Positions 34,593 through 49,500 of a DNA stretch of 64,000 bases are shown piece by piece. The stretch spans positions 10,717,001 through 10,781,000 of the forward strand of contig NC_135200.1 of assembly GCF_050948175.1 (NCBI RefSeq). The letters run 5' to 3'. The notes beneath the pieces were generated by a model. The model was not told where the DNA came from and did no database searches. It saw nothing but the letters and a program-made list of their open reading frames with translations. The position numbers and the translations under genes were made by a program. This DNA is from Xylocopa sonorina (Eukaryota > Arthropoda > Insecta > Hymenoptera > Apidae). The stretch's first letter is position 1. Each line of letters begins with the position of its first letter.

Positions 34593-36979
34593 GTAAGTTG
34601 CTGGACACACGGTGGTCCACCGGGCGGTACACCGTCTGCTTCGAGGATTCGAGGCCTCAGCCTGGCTGCCCACGATGCCGTTGCTCGATTTTAACGATTC
34701 CACCTGGATTACCTGGTCGTTCTTGTTTCCCCTCCACCATTAGCCAGCTACTACACTCACGGATCGCGATCGTTCTCTTGTTTTCCTTCTCTTTCTCGAT
34801 CCGGTGAACGCAGACAGGCAACCAGGACATTATCGATATCCGGCCGATGGTTTCTCCTTTTCTCTCGCCGAGCCCTTTCGCGGTATCCTTCTCGCAGGAT
34901 CATGCGAACTTACCGCGAAGCTAACGGAAGAAACTAATGTTAGTTGATAAAGTAGGGACCAGCTAAATAAAACAGCGCAAATAGATGCGGTCATTGGACA
35001 CGACGCTAGACGGCTTTGGCCTCTTCTAGAGTCAAGGTCACCGCGACTGATCGCGATCGAATATTCGCGAGTGTCTATCCGGACAGTTCGGATTGCTCGA
35101 AAGTCGTGTATCGTTCAAGGATACCCCGAAACGCGAGATAATTGGTGCGATCGCAGTAGAAGGACCTTGCGGTTCTCCAAAATGGACGTCCTTTCCCCCT
35201 CGAAGCACTTCGCCGATCGTTTCAATTACGATATCACTTCACGAACACCATTTCTCGCTTACCTTTCCCCGTGCTGTTACTGCTTTCTTTATTTGCCCTT
35301 AAAATAATCGCGAGTCCTTGACGAGGACGTCGAAAGCGTGCTGCATCTTCCGCAAAGTACTAGCGCTCTTGCCGACGCTGCATCACTTTCATCTCGCGTT
35401 CCTTCGACCGAGAACTGGATACGTTTGCCCGGTGAAATCATCTGGACGATCACTTTTCGTTTTCGCTCGCTGTTATGCGCGCGCGTATTATTATATTAAT
35501 ATAAAGATCAAATACACCGATAAAGTTGGTCGGTGGAAACGCTTCTGTCCGTTCTATCGGACACACCGTGGCGCGGTCGTTACGTGCGCTGGAACTGACG
35601 ATAGTTTCGACCTTTAGCACATCCTTTAGGCAGATGGTGTCAAGGATGTGGCGCGCGTACACCTCGCGCCGCTCGATCAGAAATTATGCGGCTACCTGGG
35701 CGTAACGCGAACACGGTTACTGTTTTTCCTCCGTTCGCTGAAACGGACCGCGTAGTTTTCGTTCGCCGGCCACGTTTTCGGGCCTCGTTCGTTGCACTTT
35801 CATCGATCGATCGCGGCCGCGCGTTCGCCGATCGCGTCTTCGCGATACTGTTTCGTACGTACCAGCGACCGCTTCCGGTTTCGTCAGTGGCCCGCGTTGT
35901 AACGGCTTTAGAAAGTGCGCGCGGGTAAAAGTCGGCGGAACGCGGTCGGAAAAAGAGGGCCCCCGAACTTTTGCGGTCGTCGCAAATTCTGGCCCCCGTT
36001 CTCCAATTATGTGGGCGCGATGCCCGCGCTCACGGCCCGCCCGGTTCCCCTTCGCCGAAAGGATCGAGCCGACGGTAGGCCGGATCGACTTGGGAATTGA
36101 ATTCGTCCGAGTCGAATCGTCCCGTGGTTGCTATTATCTAAACCGCTGAAAGCGTCCGACTGTTAACCTTGAATCCCGCCGGTATTTCTCGAGGGGCCGG
36201 GCGAATGGCTAAATAAAGTATCCGGCGACGTGGATGAATTCAATGTCGATTTAGGTGCCTCCTTTTAAGTCACTCGCATGCAAATACCCAGGACGCTCCA
36301 CGTTTGCGCAACGGAGAAGGTAAACAGGGGATAGAAACTGTTTACATTCCAAATATCCGTAGGGAGGCTCGAAATTATCGGGGGGACGTTTCGTATGGAG
36401 TAGGACTCCATTTGTTCGAACTTGTCGTTGGATAAGACGGTTTACGGTCTAACTAGATAACTGAATCGTTCGAACAATAGGAGTCCATTAATTCTCCTTT
36501 TCGCTAGTCGCTCGCTCGTGTAATAAGAACAGATCGTTTCGCATAAACTGCTCGTACGCATTCGCGTGCATCTTTCGCGTCGACGCTAGGGATGCTGGGC
36601 GAAGATACACGGTTGCTACATAAGTGGTTCGTACTCGAATAAAAAGGTCCCGACAGCAGTGAGAATATCAGTTCGGATGAAGGGAGTTTTACCGGAGTGG
36701 CGTACGAGACGTGTATCTTGGAGGTATCGGGATCGACGATCGATCGATCCGCGGCGGCTTCGAGTACGCTCGAGCGTGCGTGATATCCGAGGTGCAGTGA
36801 ATTCGAGCGGACACTTTCTGTGACAAGTATATATAAGCGGCAGAGAAGTTCGCCGGCTCGGATCCGGTTCTGCGGCGCGAGTGCTTTCACGGAGGACTTC
36901 GAAACCGACGAGATGTGCAAAAAGGATCCTAGGATGACGATGATTAAGCGGCGAAAACGGGTCGCGAGTGCGGCGGGAA

Positions 36980-37092
36980 GATGTGAGTGAGTGAGCAGTT
37001 TCGAAAGATGCGTCGCGAGGAAAGAAATAAAGGGAGAAAAAAGTAAGGGAAAGAAAAAAAGAGACAGAGAAGGGGGGAAAAAAACGGACACG
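36980..37092. repeat. Purine-rich tract
   Basis: About 110 bases with very few pyrimidines on the plus strand, mixing GAGTGA, AAAG and GGGGGG words. It is not a simple tandem repeat. Confidence 0.55.
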
Positions 37093-40000
37093 GCGGGACA
37101 GTGACGGACGAAGTGCGGATCCTTTGGTGGCGTTCCTCGTGGACCTCGGACGCGGCGTCATCGCCTCTGGATGTAACGCAACTACCTATTTTTACCAACC
37201 AAGTGATTACCTGCCTGCGACATTGCGTAAGTCCTAATGGGAATGTAAAAATACGCATGATTAAGGGGATCGAGATCGTTAAATCATCGGAGGCTAAGTA
37301 CTGTTAAGCGTTAAGGTAGCGTCACCGTGATTCCAATTTGGTAGATAGTAAGACAAAAGGAGATACCTCGGTAGCTCTTGCTCGGTGGGTTTTTATTCTT
37401 GTTCGTCAAGTAGCGCGGACTTGCAGATTCTAGAAGCGCTTCTTTAGGAGCCGTACGAGATGTTTAAAAATAGACGTACCTTTTATGAGTTATTGTAGAA
37501 GAAACAGTGGAATAGGGAAAATCAGTGATCCTTCGTGCGGCGATAATCGTAGGTCGTGAAACGTGGTACCACTCCCTAAATCTGACTAGGATACGATATC
37601 TAATATCGTCACCCCGTTTTCTATAAAACACCATCGACAGGATTAGAAATGATGCAGCCTCGGAAACAGTAGATATATTTAGTTACACGATGTGACACAT
37701 ATTTGCATAGCTCGGCCAAATAAAATACCAGAGAGAATCAAGCGACTTCATTCCGCTACGTGGAAACAAAAATAAACTCGTATCACTTTTTCTTTCGTCG
37801 GACACGACGCGCAAAAACGGTCGAAACAACTTTCCCCGCGTCGCCTCGGAAAATTGTTAATTTAAGCGTTACCTGAAGCGTCACTCCGTACAAATAGAGG
37901 CGCGATGATGCGCGAGTTTGAATTCTGTCGCGGGGCGAACCGCTGTGCCGGCGATTGGCCAAGCTGTTCGCCCGCGAAATTCCGTGGAATCCACCGTTCC
38001 CGCGTCGCTTTATAGACACGTCCAGAACGCGGGAGCCCATTTTCACGAACGACGCCTACCGACCCCCGACGTCTGAGAACGCTGCTGGCAGGAGGAGGCG
38101 CCATTATCTTGCAAATGCATTCCGAATACATTACGCGATCGTTTGCTCCTGGCCCGTGCCTCTTCCAACACGCTCCGCGGCACCGCTTAAAATCGATTAC
38201 ACCCCGTGTTCGCTTTTCCTGGAATTCCTGGGACCGTTCCTGGCTCGATCAGCATTCGAAAAGGGAGACGCACAATGAAGCTATACCCGCCGTGGAGATA
38301 CCGGTATTTTAGCGCTCCGCGAGTCGTATCGCGGCCATTAAAACCGTGACCGTGCAGGCGTTAGCAACGTTTTGCTCGTTCATCATATTATCTTGGTTAA
38401 GAAGAAGAAGAGAGAAAGAGGCGAAAAGAAAAGAGGAAAATGAAAAGAAGCGAGTCGGATAGAATTTTCGAAAGTGAGAGTTCGACTCGCGGGATGATTT
38501 ACGCGGTTCTTTACTCTTATCGAGCCTGTGCGCAGATATTACGTGATTAGAATCCGTTATCGTGAAACTCTGTGCGTTACGACGCGATATTCGTTTGAAT
38601 TTCCTGTTTGTTTCGAATGCTATCACAATTATTTCTGTTCCACCTGGATGGATTTCCGTAAGAGAATGAGGGAAAGAAAAATTCACTGCGGTTAGAAGGG
38701 TTATGACCAGTTTTTATCAAGTATCTTAGAGACAACTGTGTCGATAAAAAGCGACAGTGTCGTTTATCCTGTTTGTTAGTTGTTTGATTATGGTTGGTGG
38801 TCGCATATTGATCGAGGTCAATATAATATATTTGTTAGCTTTGACAAGTGGAAATTGAAAATGAAAGTGAACACGGAAACTGAATTAACACGGCTTTCTC
38901 TGCTTTCAATTTTGAACAGAAATCAATAGCGTACTTTCGCTCCGAGTGCCTCTTCAGGAACGTCGATGAGCGAGTCGCGCTCCGACTGCTCGGTTACCTT
39001 TCTACAGCGATGGCAGAGTTTCGGTAAGCGATCCCATCCAACAAGCGTTGCACAGTTAAGACGATATTACATGGTTCACATTGCTGTTGCTGCAACGCGG
39101 GTGATTCAACAAGATTGAAAGCAAATTAAACAGTGTAGAGGTAGAAGTTACACGGTACAGGTTGATTGAAGAACGCAGTTCATCCAACAAAACCGAAAGT
39201 AAATTGCACAGTGCAAATTGCCATTTAATCGAACATTGTTCCCTTTCTTTTCAATTCCATCGAATCAACCACGCTATTTATAAGAAGACTGAACCCTGTA
39301 TAAATTCGCCTTGGTTTATAAATATTTAGGCAAATAATTTACAGTGCTCGCTTTGTCGATCCAAGTGAATCGTGTAGCCCTAACGAAGCACATTTTTCCC
39401 ACGAAAGAACATATGGATAAGGGCCAACCGACAGAGAGTGCACGTTAAAAGTCATGCTCGTTACAGACACTCACACATTTACGCAATTACACTTTCCAAC
39501 GCCGACCGTTTTCTTATGTCACCGATCGAAGTGGCGCGCCACGTCCGATCGACGGCGAAAGGCATTGTCGAGGTCACGGTGCACGGGTCCGTCATTTCCC
39601 CGGTCGAAACCATGGAAATCGACCCAAATGCGTAGGTACAGACGTAGGTTGATCGCGTTACCCAATCCTCGCGACGTTAACGACGGGTGCTCTAAATAAG
39701 AACGTACAAATAGGCGAGGATGTGCCATTTACATTGTTTGATCGAGCTATTAATTCGCTCCAGATGTTGCTTTCAAGGTGCACAACGGCGGTCCCGATTA
39801 CGAGCGACTGCATCGCTCGAGATCTTTGACGAACAAGTTTAATTAAACGTCGTTGATCCGCGGAGATTGCGGACCGTAGGAAGAGCGAGCCGGGTGGCGT
39901 TCAACGTTTCCATTTCTAAGATTCTTACACTCGATAGGACTCGTTAAAAGAATCGTCGGAACTCGGAGATTCTCTCACTTGAAATTACAAGCTCGTATTG

Positions 40001-43000
40001 TTCGAAACGATGGGAATGGTTAAATGAATCCTTGGAATAGCGCGCGTCTTGCGCGTGATCTCGTTCCTGAGACGGGTGGAAGAATGATCAACTCGAGCAT
40101 CTCGAGTCCGCGGATACGTGCTGCGAAACACGTGAATGAAATGTGCCGAGCGATGCGGTTCGCCGTATTTATCCGCGAAACTCTCTCATCTAACCGGAAT
40201 TGAACTGAAAAGGTCAGTGAAACTTGCAGACGCGGACTTTCTTTCGAAATTACGTTCGCGCAAGAGTTAATCGCAACCGAAAATTATTCGGATTCACGTT
40301 CAGGTTACCGCGTGCGACAGGAAAATGGAGAAAAATACGCGGTATTCTTCGTCCATCGACTGTGACCTCGTTTGAACTCCGCGTTGACAGGTAGCCACAG
40401 TTGCGCAATCGAGAATGTGTATCGCACGCGAAACGCCGCGCTTCGGACGCAGCTATGCCTGTGCCGTATCCGCCCTGTGTCTCTGCTGGAAATAATAAGC
40501 TCCACGCTGGGGAGTCATCCTTGGCAGCGTTTAATTATTCGTCTGTCTGCACACTGGCTTGGGAATATTCGCTTCGCGGCGAGATAGCATCGTTTTCGTC
40601 GCGAGCAAATTCGTCTGGGACACGCCGCGAGTCGAAACATCGGCCTCGAACAACCGGATGGAACGACGAAACGAGCATTAAACGAAGCTGATGAACGATC
40701 AGTCCCGATTTATTTAGCGTCGTTAGCAGAGGCAATCGAGGACAGTGCGTTCGGTTCTCACGTTTAGGATTCTCGTTGGAAACAACAGACGGGAGGATAG
40801 GAAGTGCGCAGGCTATAGGGAAATCTAGATGTTCCACGTTCGTGTTGTAATACGTTCATGTGAAAATTTCTCGATAATTAAGGAAGTGCAATTAAGCCGT
40901 CTTCATTGGTACTCGGTCTTGCTTCAGCTGGTAATTTTCTGTCGCACGACAGCGCGTCGTTATTGTACCCGGAATCGTTTTAGCCTAATGTCTTTCTTCT
41001 TTTCGTTCGCCGTTGCGCGACTGCGTAACAAGAAATCTAAGCCTCGGCGACCACGAAAACAGCAGCAGTTCACTTGGTTCCCGCGACTATTTCTTTACAG
41101 TAGCTGCACACATTCTGTACCGGGGTTAATCCTTTGACGATCGTCTGAATTTCAGGGTCTTGGAACAACATCGCGGTTTGATTCAAGACTTAGACATTTA
41201 ATTGATAGGCATTACCGAGTTTCAACTGTCTGACGCAGATCTGATTTTTATTATAATGGACACGCGTTCAACTGTAATCGTTTTGAAGGCATTACCGTGC
41301 AAAATCGTAAACCATCGTCATTTATTCGTCGTTTTCGCTAAGAATCGGTTAAGTCCATAGCGGGGATATTAAAGTTTCCACGGTTTCTTTTTTTGCAATT
41401 GGCACGGAAAATGAAATTGATTCGTACGGTCTCGTAGTCGCGCCAGTGGTACCAGAAAAAAATGAAGCTTCTCGCTGGCTGTAACGCGGCGAAGCTCGAA
41501 CGCTAGCGATGCGTAACTAAAACGGGAGGTGGCTTTTTTGCCAGCGTGCCTTCGAAGATGAAAAGTCATGAAAACCGGCGGTGCACGGGGGCTCCTCTAT
41601 AATCTCTCCATATTTATGAGTTTCGCAAGTAATATTTAACTTGGAGTTCATTCAATTATGCGGCCCCGCGGCGGTTTCCTCGGCCCAATTGCATCTTCGC
41701 CGCGCTTCTCTATTACGAATGCGAGGGCACGCCCGAGATCGCCGATCGCTACGATCGTCTGCGCCCAGCTTCTGGAAGTAAAGTCGATCTTTCTTGCGCA
41801 ACAGTAAGATTCCATCCTTCTTAGAATTTTCTCGAACGCGGGGCCATTTATTTCACTTTTCTTCTTCATTGCATTACGGTAAAGCTGTCGCAATTAATAA
41901 CCGGAATACTCATCCCCCTCGCGTCTAACAACGACGATGATTTATATCATCCGTCGTTACTTCCGGGCAGTTTAAAAGAAAGTTATCGAGAACCGACGAG
42001 CCGAATGTTTATGTTCCGTTGGAAGTATTTATTGGTTCAAAGACGGCCATTAGGTTAATTAAATTACGGCCGTTTAGGGGCCGGTACCTGGGCCCACACG
42101 AAATCACTGGCCGGCTACCGTATAATAAATACACGAGCATGCGTGCGAACGATAGAACGCCGTAGTGAAACGATGATTAACCGCCCGATTGGTTAGACCG
42201 GTATCCACGTCAAGCAACGCGAAAGTGGCGAGGCGCGGTCCCGTCCATTGCCGATTATAGGCATCCTCCGTTTCTGAGACGCCACTCGTTCCTTCTCCCT
42301 TTTTCTTCCTCTAAACTCGTCTACGAGAGAGAAAGGACTGGAGAGTGTCGTGTATCTGTTACACCAAGTGGCTGAACGGAGCGCAAGCTCGCGTGTTGGT
42401 ATGCGAATTCGTATATAATAAGTTATACAAGACAAGAGTTGGTCGCGTCCTGATTTCTACTCGTCCCCTCCTGTCCCGTTTACGTTCCTTCTTTCGAGGA
42501 TTTTACTGGCCACGAAGTGAGTACGCGTCGCGACCTTCTGCATAATACGCCCGCAGGTATCATTCCGTAACGCAAGGGGAAGGTGTAGAGATGGCGAGGA
42601 ACGTCCGTGTACATTAGACCGCATACACCGGATCGAATCGTTAATTTTCAAAGGATTCACCTTGTAATTTATGGCGTCTTCTACGCCGGACCACTCGCGG
42701 ATACTCTTGTGAGAAATTTATAAATGGCCCCTTCGGGCGAGCTCGCGAATGGAGGAGGGAAGATTAGGATCCTTTTCGGTACGACGTTCATCTTTTTCGC
42801 CGCAGACACCGGTATCGGCTCGTGTTTCGAATTCCGAATTAAGCTCAAAGGACTCTGAGGTTAGCCAAAGTTTGCACGAAATTCTAGGCCACCATAATTC
42901 CACGATAAAATGTACAATATAATTCTCCAAAATTGGGAACATCTAAAGTTGATCAGGCTTTGCACAAAATTAGGGGGCGTAGGATTCTTAAATTTCAAGA

Positions 43001-43393
43001 GAACCATGGAGTATTCCGATAAATATCTACGGTAAATTAAAGGAAACGCGAAGTACCGACAGTTATGCAGAAATACAGATAATTCCCTCAACCGCTTAAT
43101 TAGTCATATTAGCAAAGAAAGCCGTGGAAGATGAAGAGAAACAACTCGTATATACCTCTTCAGCTGGATAAATTTTCCTCGCCGCTTTTCCTCTCTCTCT
43201 CTCGCTCCTTTCCTTGCTCGCTCTTTACCTCTTTACCTTTCTTTTTCTTTCCCCTGCCCTCGATGCAAGCCGCGCATTCTGCTGGTCCGTGTACCACGCT
43301 CCTCGGAAGCAGAATATTCTTCGACCTTTCGCGGCCACCGCGTGTAGGTGGCATTACTCGCCTGCGGATCCCCCTTCTCTCTTCCACTTGAAT

Positions 43394-43542
43394 CTCTTCT
43401 TCTTCTTCTTCTTCTTCTTCCTCCCCCTTTCGTTCGTCCTCTACCTACCTCTACTTCTTCTTCTTCTTCGTCGTTTTCTTCTTCTACTACTACTACTTCT
43501 ACAACTACTCGCGCCGCTTCTCCTTCTTCTTCTTCTTCTTAT
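43394..43542. repeat. Compound (CTT)n/(CTA)n trinucleotide microsatellite
   Basis: Several CTT runs separated by short pyrimidine spacers and a CTA/CTACAA run. Because the unit is three bases long it keeps several frames open and generates spurious Leu- and Ser-rich ORFs, so it should not be taken as coding. Confidence 0.9.
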
Positions 43543-46500
43543 CTTGTCCGTCTCTACGAGTCAAGGACCGTTCTCAAGGAGGTCGCTCCTTTTAACCGGG
43601 CGTGTAGCTACACGTTTTCCTTTGTCTCCGGGAATCGCTTTCGTATCGCGGCTGGTTACGTCGCCAGACGTTTCCCTCGACTCGCTGCTTTCGCTCTAGG
43701 GGGCTTTTTCTTCGGGCCACGTACGCGCGTACGCTCCAGAGGAAGAAATATGGAACGGAAGAGGCCTCGAGTTGACTTTCGATGTGTTCCATCGACCTAA
43801 CAAGGGAAAATGGCACCGTTAACTTGCATGCTTGAAGAGATGAAAAGAACGGTGAACAAGTACACATCCATTCTATGGTCTCGGATGTCATCTCTTAATG
43901 TATATTGAAATCGAATAAATTTCGAGGATCACGATAGGATTGATTATCCTCGGCGCTTCTATTATTTAACAAACTTTGTTGCATTGCTTCAAAAACGCTA
44001 CTCGCGCAGAAAACTGTCGAAGTATGCGTGACACACACGAACGACTTCGTCTCTGTTTTCGAGTTTCACTCCCCCTTGTGTTCCGTACTCGTATACCAAT
44101 TTTAGTAAATTATCGTAATATCCAGTTCATTCGGCCTTTTACCGGTCCGTCATTATTTCCCCAGAAAGGGAAGCAACAACGTCGGATAATATTTAACGAT
44201 CGATTTTCGCTGGCTCGCGAAATTTTTTTTTTCTTGCCACCGACGGTAATCGATCCCCGCTGACAACGAGCAACCCCGCGGGTCAGGATGTCACGGTCAT
44301 TCGTTTCGCAGGAGGGAGATATCATCGGGTCATACAATATATACCTTCGAGCAAAGTGGGCTCGTAATCGCGGAACACCTGTAAAAGGAACGATACATAA
44401 GGCCAAGTTAATAGCCCGGGTAAATTTAATCATATCGACTGGTCGAGCGTCCCTTCCTCGTTCCTGCCCACTCGAAAAGCCGGTGTGAATCGCGCGGTCA
44501 CGGATCCCAATGGTTCCCCGGTAACGATTACGCGGAACGCACGCCTCGAAGTGTCACTTTTGCTTTTCTCAGTGGGCCTGGAAACTAGTTTTGCCGCATT
44601 TCTTTCGTACGTCGCGAAGCAACCCGTCGATCTGGATTACTGCAATCGCCTCTTTCCAGCAGGATCATTCCGACTCGATCTTTCCTCTTGCAGCTGCTCT
44701 TCTCGAAAACCGTAAATGTATTTATAGGTCCTCGCGTACGAATGGACCAGATAAGAGCTCCCGATTTATCGGTTCACTTAGAGATCGAACCAATCGATCG
44801 GAAATAACTTGCGGAAGCTACTTGCTTGATATTCGTAGAACTGGTTAATTAAGAAATTTGGTATTTCGTATAGCTATCGGTGCTCCGCGCAAGACGAACA
44901 AGATGAACGTGATGGATGAACATATATTAGGATGGGGAATACGGTTCTTTAATTACGTTTGCACTGCGTTAAAACGAAACCCCCGATGATGCCAGCGCGG
45001 TTTTAAATATATGCGGCTGATTTGCATACAAATAATAGGTTTCTGCAGACCGGGCACCTACCCGGCGCGCGACTAATTTCTAGCTTGTGGATGTTTGCTT
45101 AACTGTAAAACCGTGTCCGGTCTGTTTGCGAATTCGCGGACAACCTGTTATCCGTGGCCTCGTCCTGTCGGACTTGCAAATAAGACGGGGTCTAAGGTTT
45201 CGCGTAGGCCTTCCCTCTCCCTGCGGATGGAAATCGACGAGCGCCGCCCGAAGGACGGGATTACGCGAGCGATTAGGTATTACCGGTCTATGCAAATCGC
45301 GGATCGATCTGTACCGTTCGGACGATGACGTCGCGACGGTTCAGTGATAAAATTACGATGGATTACGTAAAGGACAGCCCGGGGGAGCGGACGGACGTGT
45401 TACGTAAATTATGTTGACGGTGTAAACGCGGAGGTACGTACGTGCATAAACGGGTACTAGGTTTCCCGTACGGTAAATAGAGTCCCTCTTTGACGGTGGC
45501 CAGGGAGAAAAAAATTTGTTGGCACGCAGGAGTATTGGCATGAAAACTAATGGGGCATGAGCACGGTCGAGCATTAATTGCTCTCGCGGAGTCTAGCCTT
45601 AATGAACTTGCGCGTGACTCGGCTGAGAATAAATCGAAGGACAAAAATTATGCATAGTTGGGAGGACTGTGCATTCGCGCAGAAAAAATCAAATTGAATA
45701 ATAGGCGCACGGCTAAAGATAACTCTATAGCGGTCTCTAATAATCAGTCATCGCGCATCAGGATCATCGCTCAACGTCGTGGACAAGAAATTAACTGTGA
45801 AAGATTAAAGCTCGTACATCGTAGAAGCTGTTACCCGTTCGAAACGTAAAGTTTTAGGGTCGTCTCGGTCCCAAAGATATTAATGAGAGGCTCGTTTATC
45901 GCCACGGTAGGTATTAAAGCTTCTCGGTCTCTGAGAATGTCCATTTATTATTATAGCGACTGATTTGTTTGAGATAAACAGCGGCTGATGAATATCGTCG
46001 ACGAAAGTCGACGCGTAGAGCTGTCCGGCCAGTCAGATCAGCCGCGATACTCGCTGATATTAATTCACGCACGTCATCTACGTGCCGTTCGCGATCGCGA
46101 ACTATGTCGAATCGACCTTCCACCCCTTAACGGTTACGATGCAATTATTTGTGCTTCGAGATGGCGATGTCAGCGGGTCACGGTGCAAATTACTTTTCGT
46201 GCCTCTTTCGCGATTCCGTTACGCGAAGCGCACCGATGTACGCGTACGTACGCGCGCGCACGATCATCCAGCCAGGATGATTTTATTATTTTCATTGATC
46301 GCGCACGCGGTGACTCCGATAATGAGAGTCATTACGCGATGTTTCCTTTCGTCGTGCTCTCCCGCGCGCCACTTCAGGAAATCCCTGCCTCGTATTGATT
46401 TCTCGGTTGACCTTGCGGCTCCCTCGACGGCATCATTTTTCCGTCATCCGGATGGAATCCGAATAACGGGAATTTAAAATTGCGCGCAAGACGTAAACAG

Positions 46501-49500
46501 AAGAAGATTTTCTACGACATTGCGTTTCGATTCCGGTTTTGCGTTCGATTTCCCTAATAAATTGCTATTGTCGCAAACGCCGTTTCGTACCGGTTGCTTG
46601 AAACGAGTCGAAGGTGCGACCAAGGCCAGGTAGACGCATTGTAAAGTATCTGAAACTGTTATTAAAGGATATTTTCTATTGATTCCTGACTTGGAATTGA
46701 GAAAGGTTATGTTCGTAGAGATTGCTGCAGGCTTTTTCCAATTTAATTTCAACTCGGAGAACCAAGAACTGTGAAACAGAAGAGGGTGAAGTGGTGTTGA
46801 AATTTTTTGCAAAATCTACCGTGGGCAAACAATGCACAATGCACTAGAACCAGCGAACGTTCGAGCAAACGTTTCACGCGTTACGAGCTGATACATTCAT
46901 TGAAAAATGTACCCCGATTGAATGCTAAAAGCTCGTTCTCCCAGAATACAGGTGGAAGGGAACCGATCGAAGATAGCCAGTGGATAATTGCCGTTTATCC
47001 GGTAATCCATTTCCCGTTTCGACGAGGCGCGATTTTACTACGAAAAAAATAGCCAGCGGCGCGAGAAACGTTAGAACGGTGAATTTTCGCAACGATCAAT
47101 TTGTCCGGTTTAACAATCGGCAACACGTGTTAGACGGCGATCAGGAAAATTGCTGTAATTTTACCGTTTTGCAGTAGTCATCCAGGCGTGCGTACGCGGT
47201 ACGTCCAAACCGATAATAACGCCGCCGTTTTCTGCGCGAGTCCCGCGCCTTAAGTGGTCCATCGTGCTACGATGCGAGTTATTATCCACCGCTTCGCGTT
47301 TCGTCTCCGTCGTTGCTCGCGCGTACCCCTCGCGAGTAAATTCCGATTCGCGATTCATTCTCGCCACGCTGTTCGCCTTTTTTTTCTACCAGGAACCGTT
47401 TACGAGCCACGCAGACGAAAGCTATTCCTAGAACGATAATCGCTGGTCGATATTTGCCCTTCGTTGAACGACTCTCTTCTTCGTTCATCGAAAAAGTACG
47501 AGTGAAATCGAGGAGCGACGAGCGAGGAATGGAAATGATACGAGAACAAAAAAAGTAACAGGATTGCGTTCGGGAATTCGCTTTCGAGGAAACGATTTTA
47601 GAAATTCGTCAAGTACAGGTGCACTAAATGTGCCGTAAAGGTGATGGAACGCGTGACGAAAATCCTTAAACGCGATTCTCGATTTTCGTTCTATTTCGCG
47701 TTCGAAGAATACTTCTTAAGATTCCTCCCGTGTCGAGCATCCTGTGTAACAGCCAGTAAAAGCAGCGGAGAGGATTTTATTCCACCGTGTCGCGAGCAGA
47801 CACCACTATCGAATTACGCGGCAATGAAACGCGCCGCGTGTGTTATGCGAATAACCGGTGACGCGTTCGCGTAACGTGCGCCTTAAGTGGACGCGGCCAC
47901 GGAGAGTTCAATGCTTGCAACAGACAGCTCGCGCCTAGTAAGTGAGTAGCGCGGCTACGCTCGATTACAATCGTGTCGCCAGTCTTCCCATATTTAGGGA
48001 AAGCATCCGTTAAGTTATTGCGTCGCGTGGAAATTATTGGCCAAGTGAAACGAAGGCTAAACGAGGCTTCTGTTACCGGGGTGCTATGGTATCCTCGTTC
48101 TCGTTAACGCGTGTCGGAGAAGCGCTCGAATCATCTTCCATGGAGATTAATCGACCATCGAACCTACATGTTTATCAGTTTTTACCCGGCGGATTCTCAC
48201 GGGTCGAACAACCAGAACGACTTACCGTTACCGCGATACTCGCGCGTGGGAAAAAATCGCGAGGCTCACGCGAGAGGGTCGTGTTCTTCTAATACGGCGA
48301 TGGCGTACGATTATCGTCGATCGTTTCGAGTAACGCGCTGATTAAAATAAGCGAGGGATTAGAGAGGGAGAGAGGGAAGGGTGGTTTTTTTTTACTGTAT
48401 AACTCGACTGTCAGCTGCGATGTCTCCATCGTGGACGAGGACTTCTATCACGATGAAGCTTAAGATTGCTTACAATGTTCATAAGTGGCGTTTTACGCCA
48501 CGTTGGTAATTAGCGTTCCTTTCGGCTAAGTGTCGTTAAACAGCTTTCATGGTTGATAAGTTCGAGGATTACGACCCCGATGGGTGCCGTCCAGTCCCTC
48601 TGGATTCTCGATGCGGTTGCGGTTGGGGACGAGCGTTCGAAATAGCTTCGCTTGCGCGCGTTATTATTCCCACCGTGTTACGAATCGCGTAAGGTGTGTA
48701 CGATGAACGAATCAGCAGAGTAAGTTAGAAAATTGCTACTTCTCGCCATTACTAGCGGTTCGATACGCATCTAGCTGGTCTAAGAGGAATCAGAGTGTGA
48801 AGCTCTTCTATTTTCATGAATTAACATTCTATTTAAATGAAACAGAGACTGCAACGGTGTTATCCCGTAGAATCCTCCGCTACTACCAGATCATTATGCA
48901 ATAAAAACACAAGCGCCCGATTCTTCAAGGATGCTTCAGCTATTTGGAGTTCAGTGGTTGCACCACAAGATCACTTATTCGCACCAAATTACAGGTTCAG
49001 AAATGATGATCTCGGTAGGAAATCTCGCAACAGAGTATTTCCATACCGATATGCTCTACTAAACAGCATTCATTTAAAAACGAATCGCTTGGGATATTAC
49101 TTTAAACACGTGTCACATCTATATTTTATTAGAATTGAAATTTTAACTCTTCACATATGCAAATTAAAAGAATCTTCATTCTTAATTATATATTTGTACG
49201 TATAAAGATTGAAAATTACATCTATCGAAAGGGGTTAGCAATAATTTCCCACTGATTCGATTCGAACGAGACGATTTCTGATCTCGACCAGCTACCATTT
49301 ACTCGAGACGATTCCGAAGAGGAATCGAGGCCAAAGAGGCGAACCTTGGCTCCCATACGCGCGCGTCTTCGCGCGACGGGCATACCGTCTGGGTTTCCCT
49401 CGCTTTCCTCACAACCTACGCGTCGCGTTCACCCGCGTTCCTTTTAATCGACGCACACTAATTCATCACGCGTCATCGCCTTGCCTCTTCCAAAGATGGT

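Noticed and set aside
36504..37161. Two minus-strand ORFs of 181 and 195 codons
   Set aside because: They overlap in different frames across a purine-rich tract and CpG-rich DNA with few stops; low-complexity Phe/Ser/Leu sequence, no recognisable family.
43214..43800. Overlapping plus-strand ORFs of 150-161 codons rich in Leu and Ser
   Set aside because: They are produced by the CTT/CTA trinucleotide microsatellite, which leaves several frames open at once; no domain or splice context.
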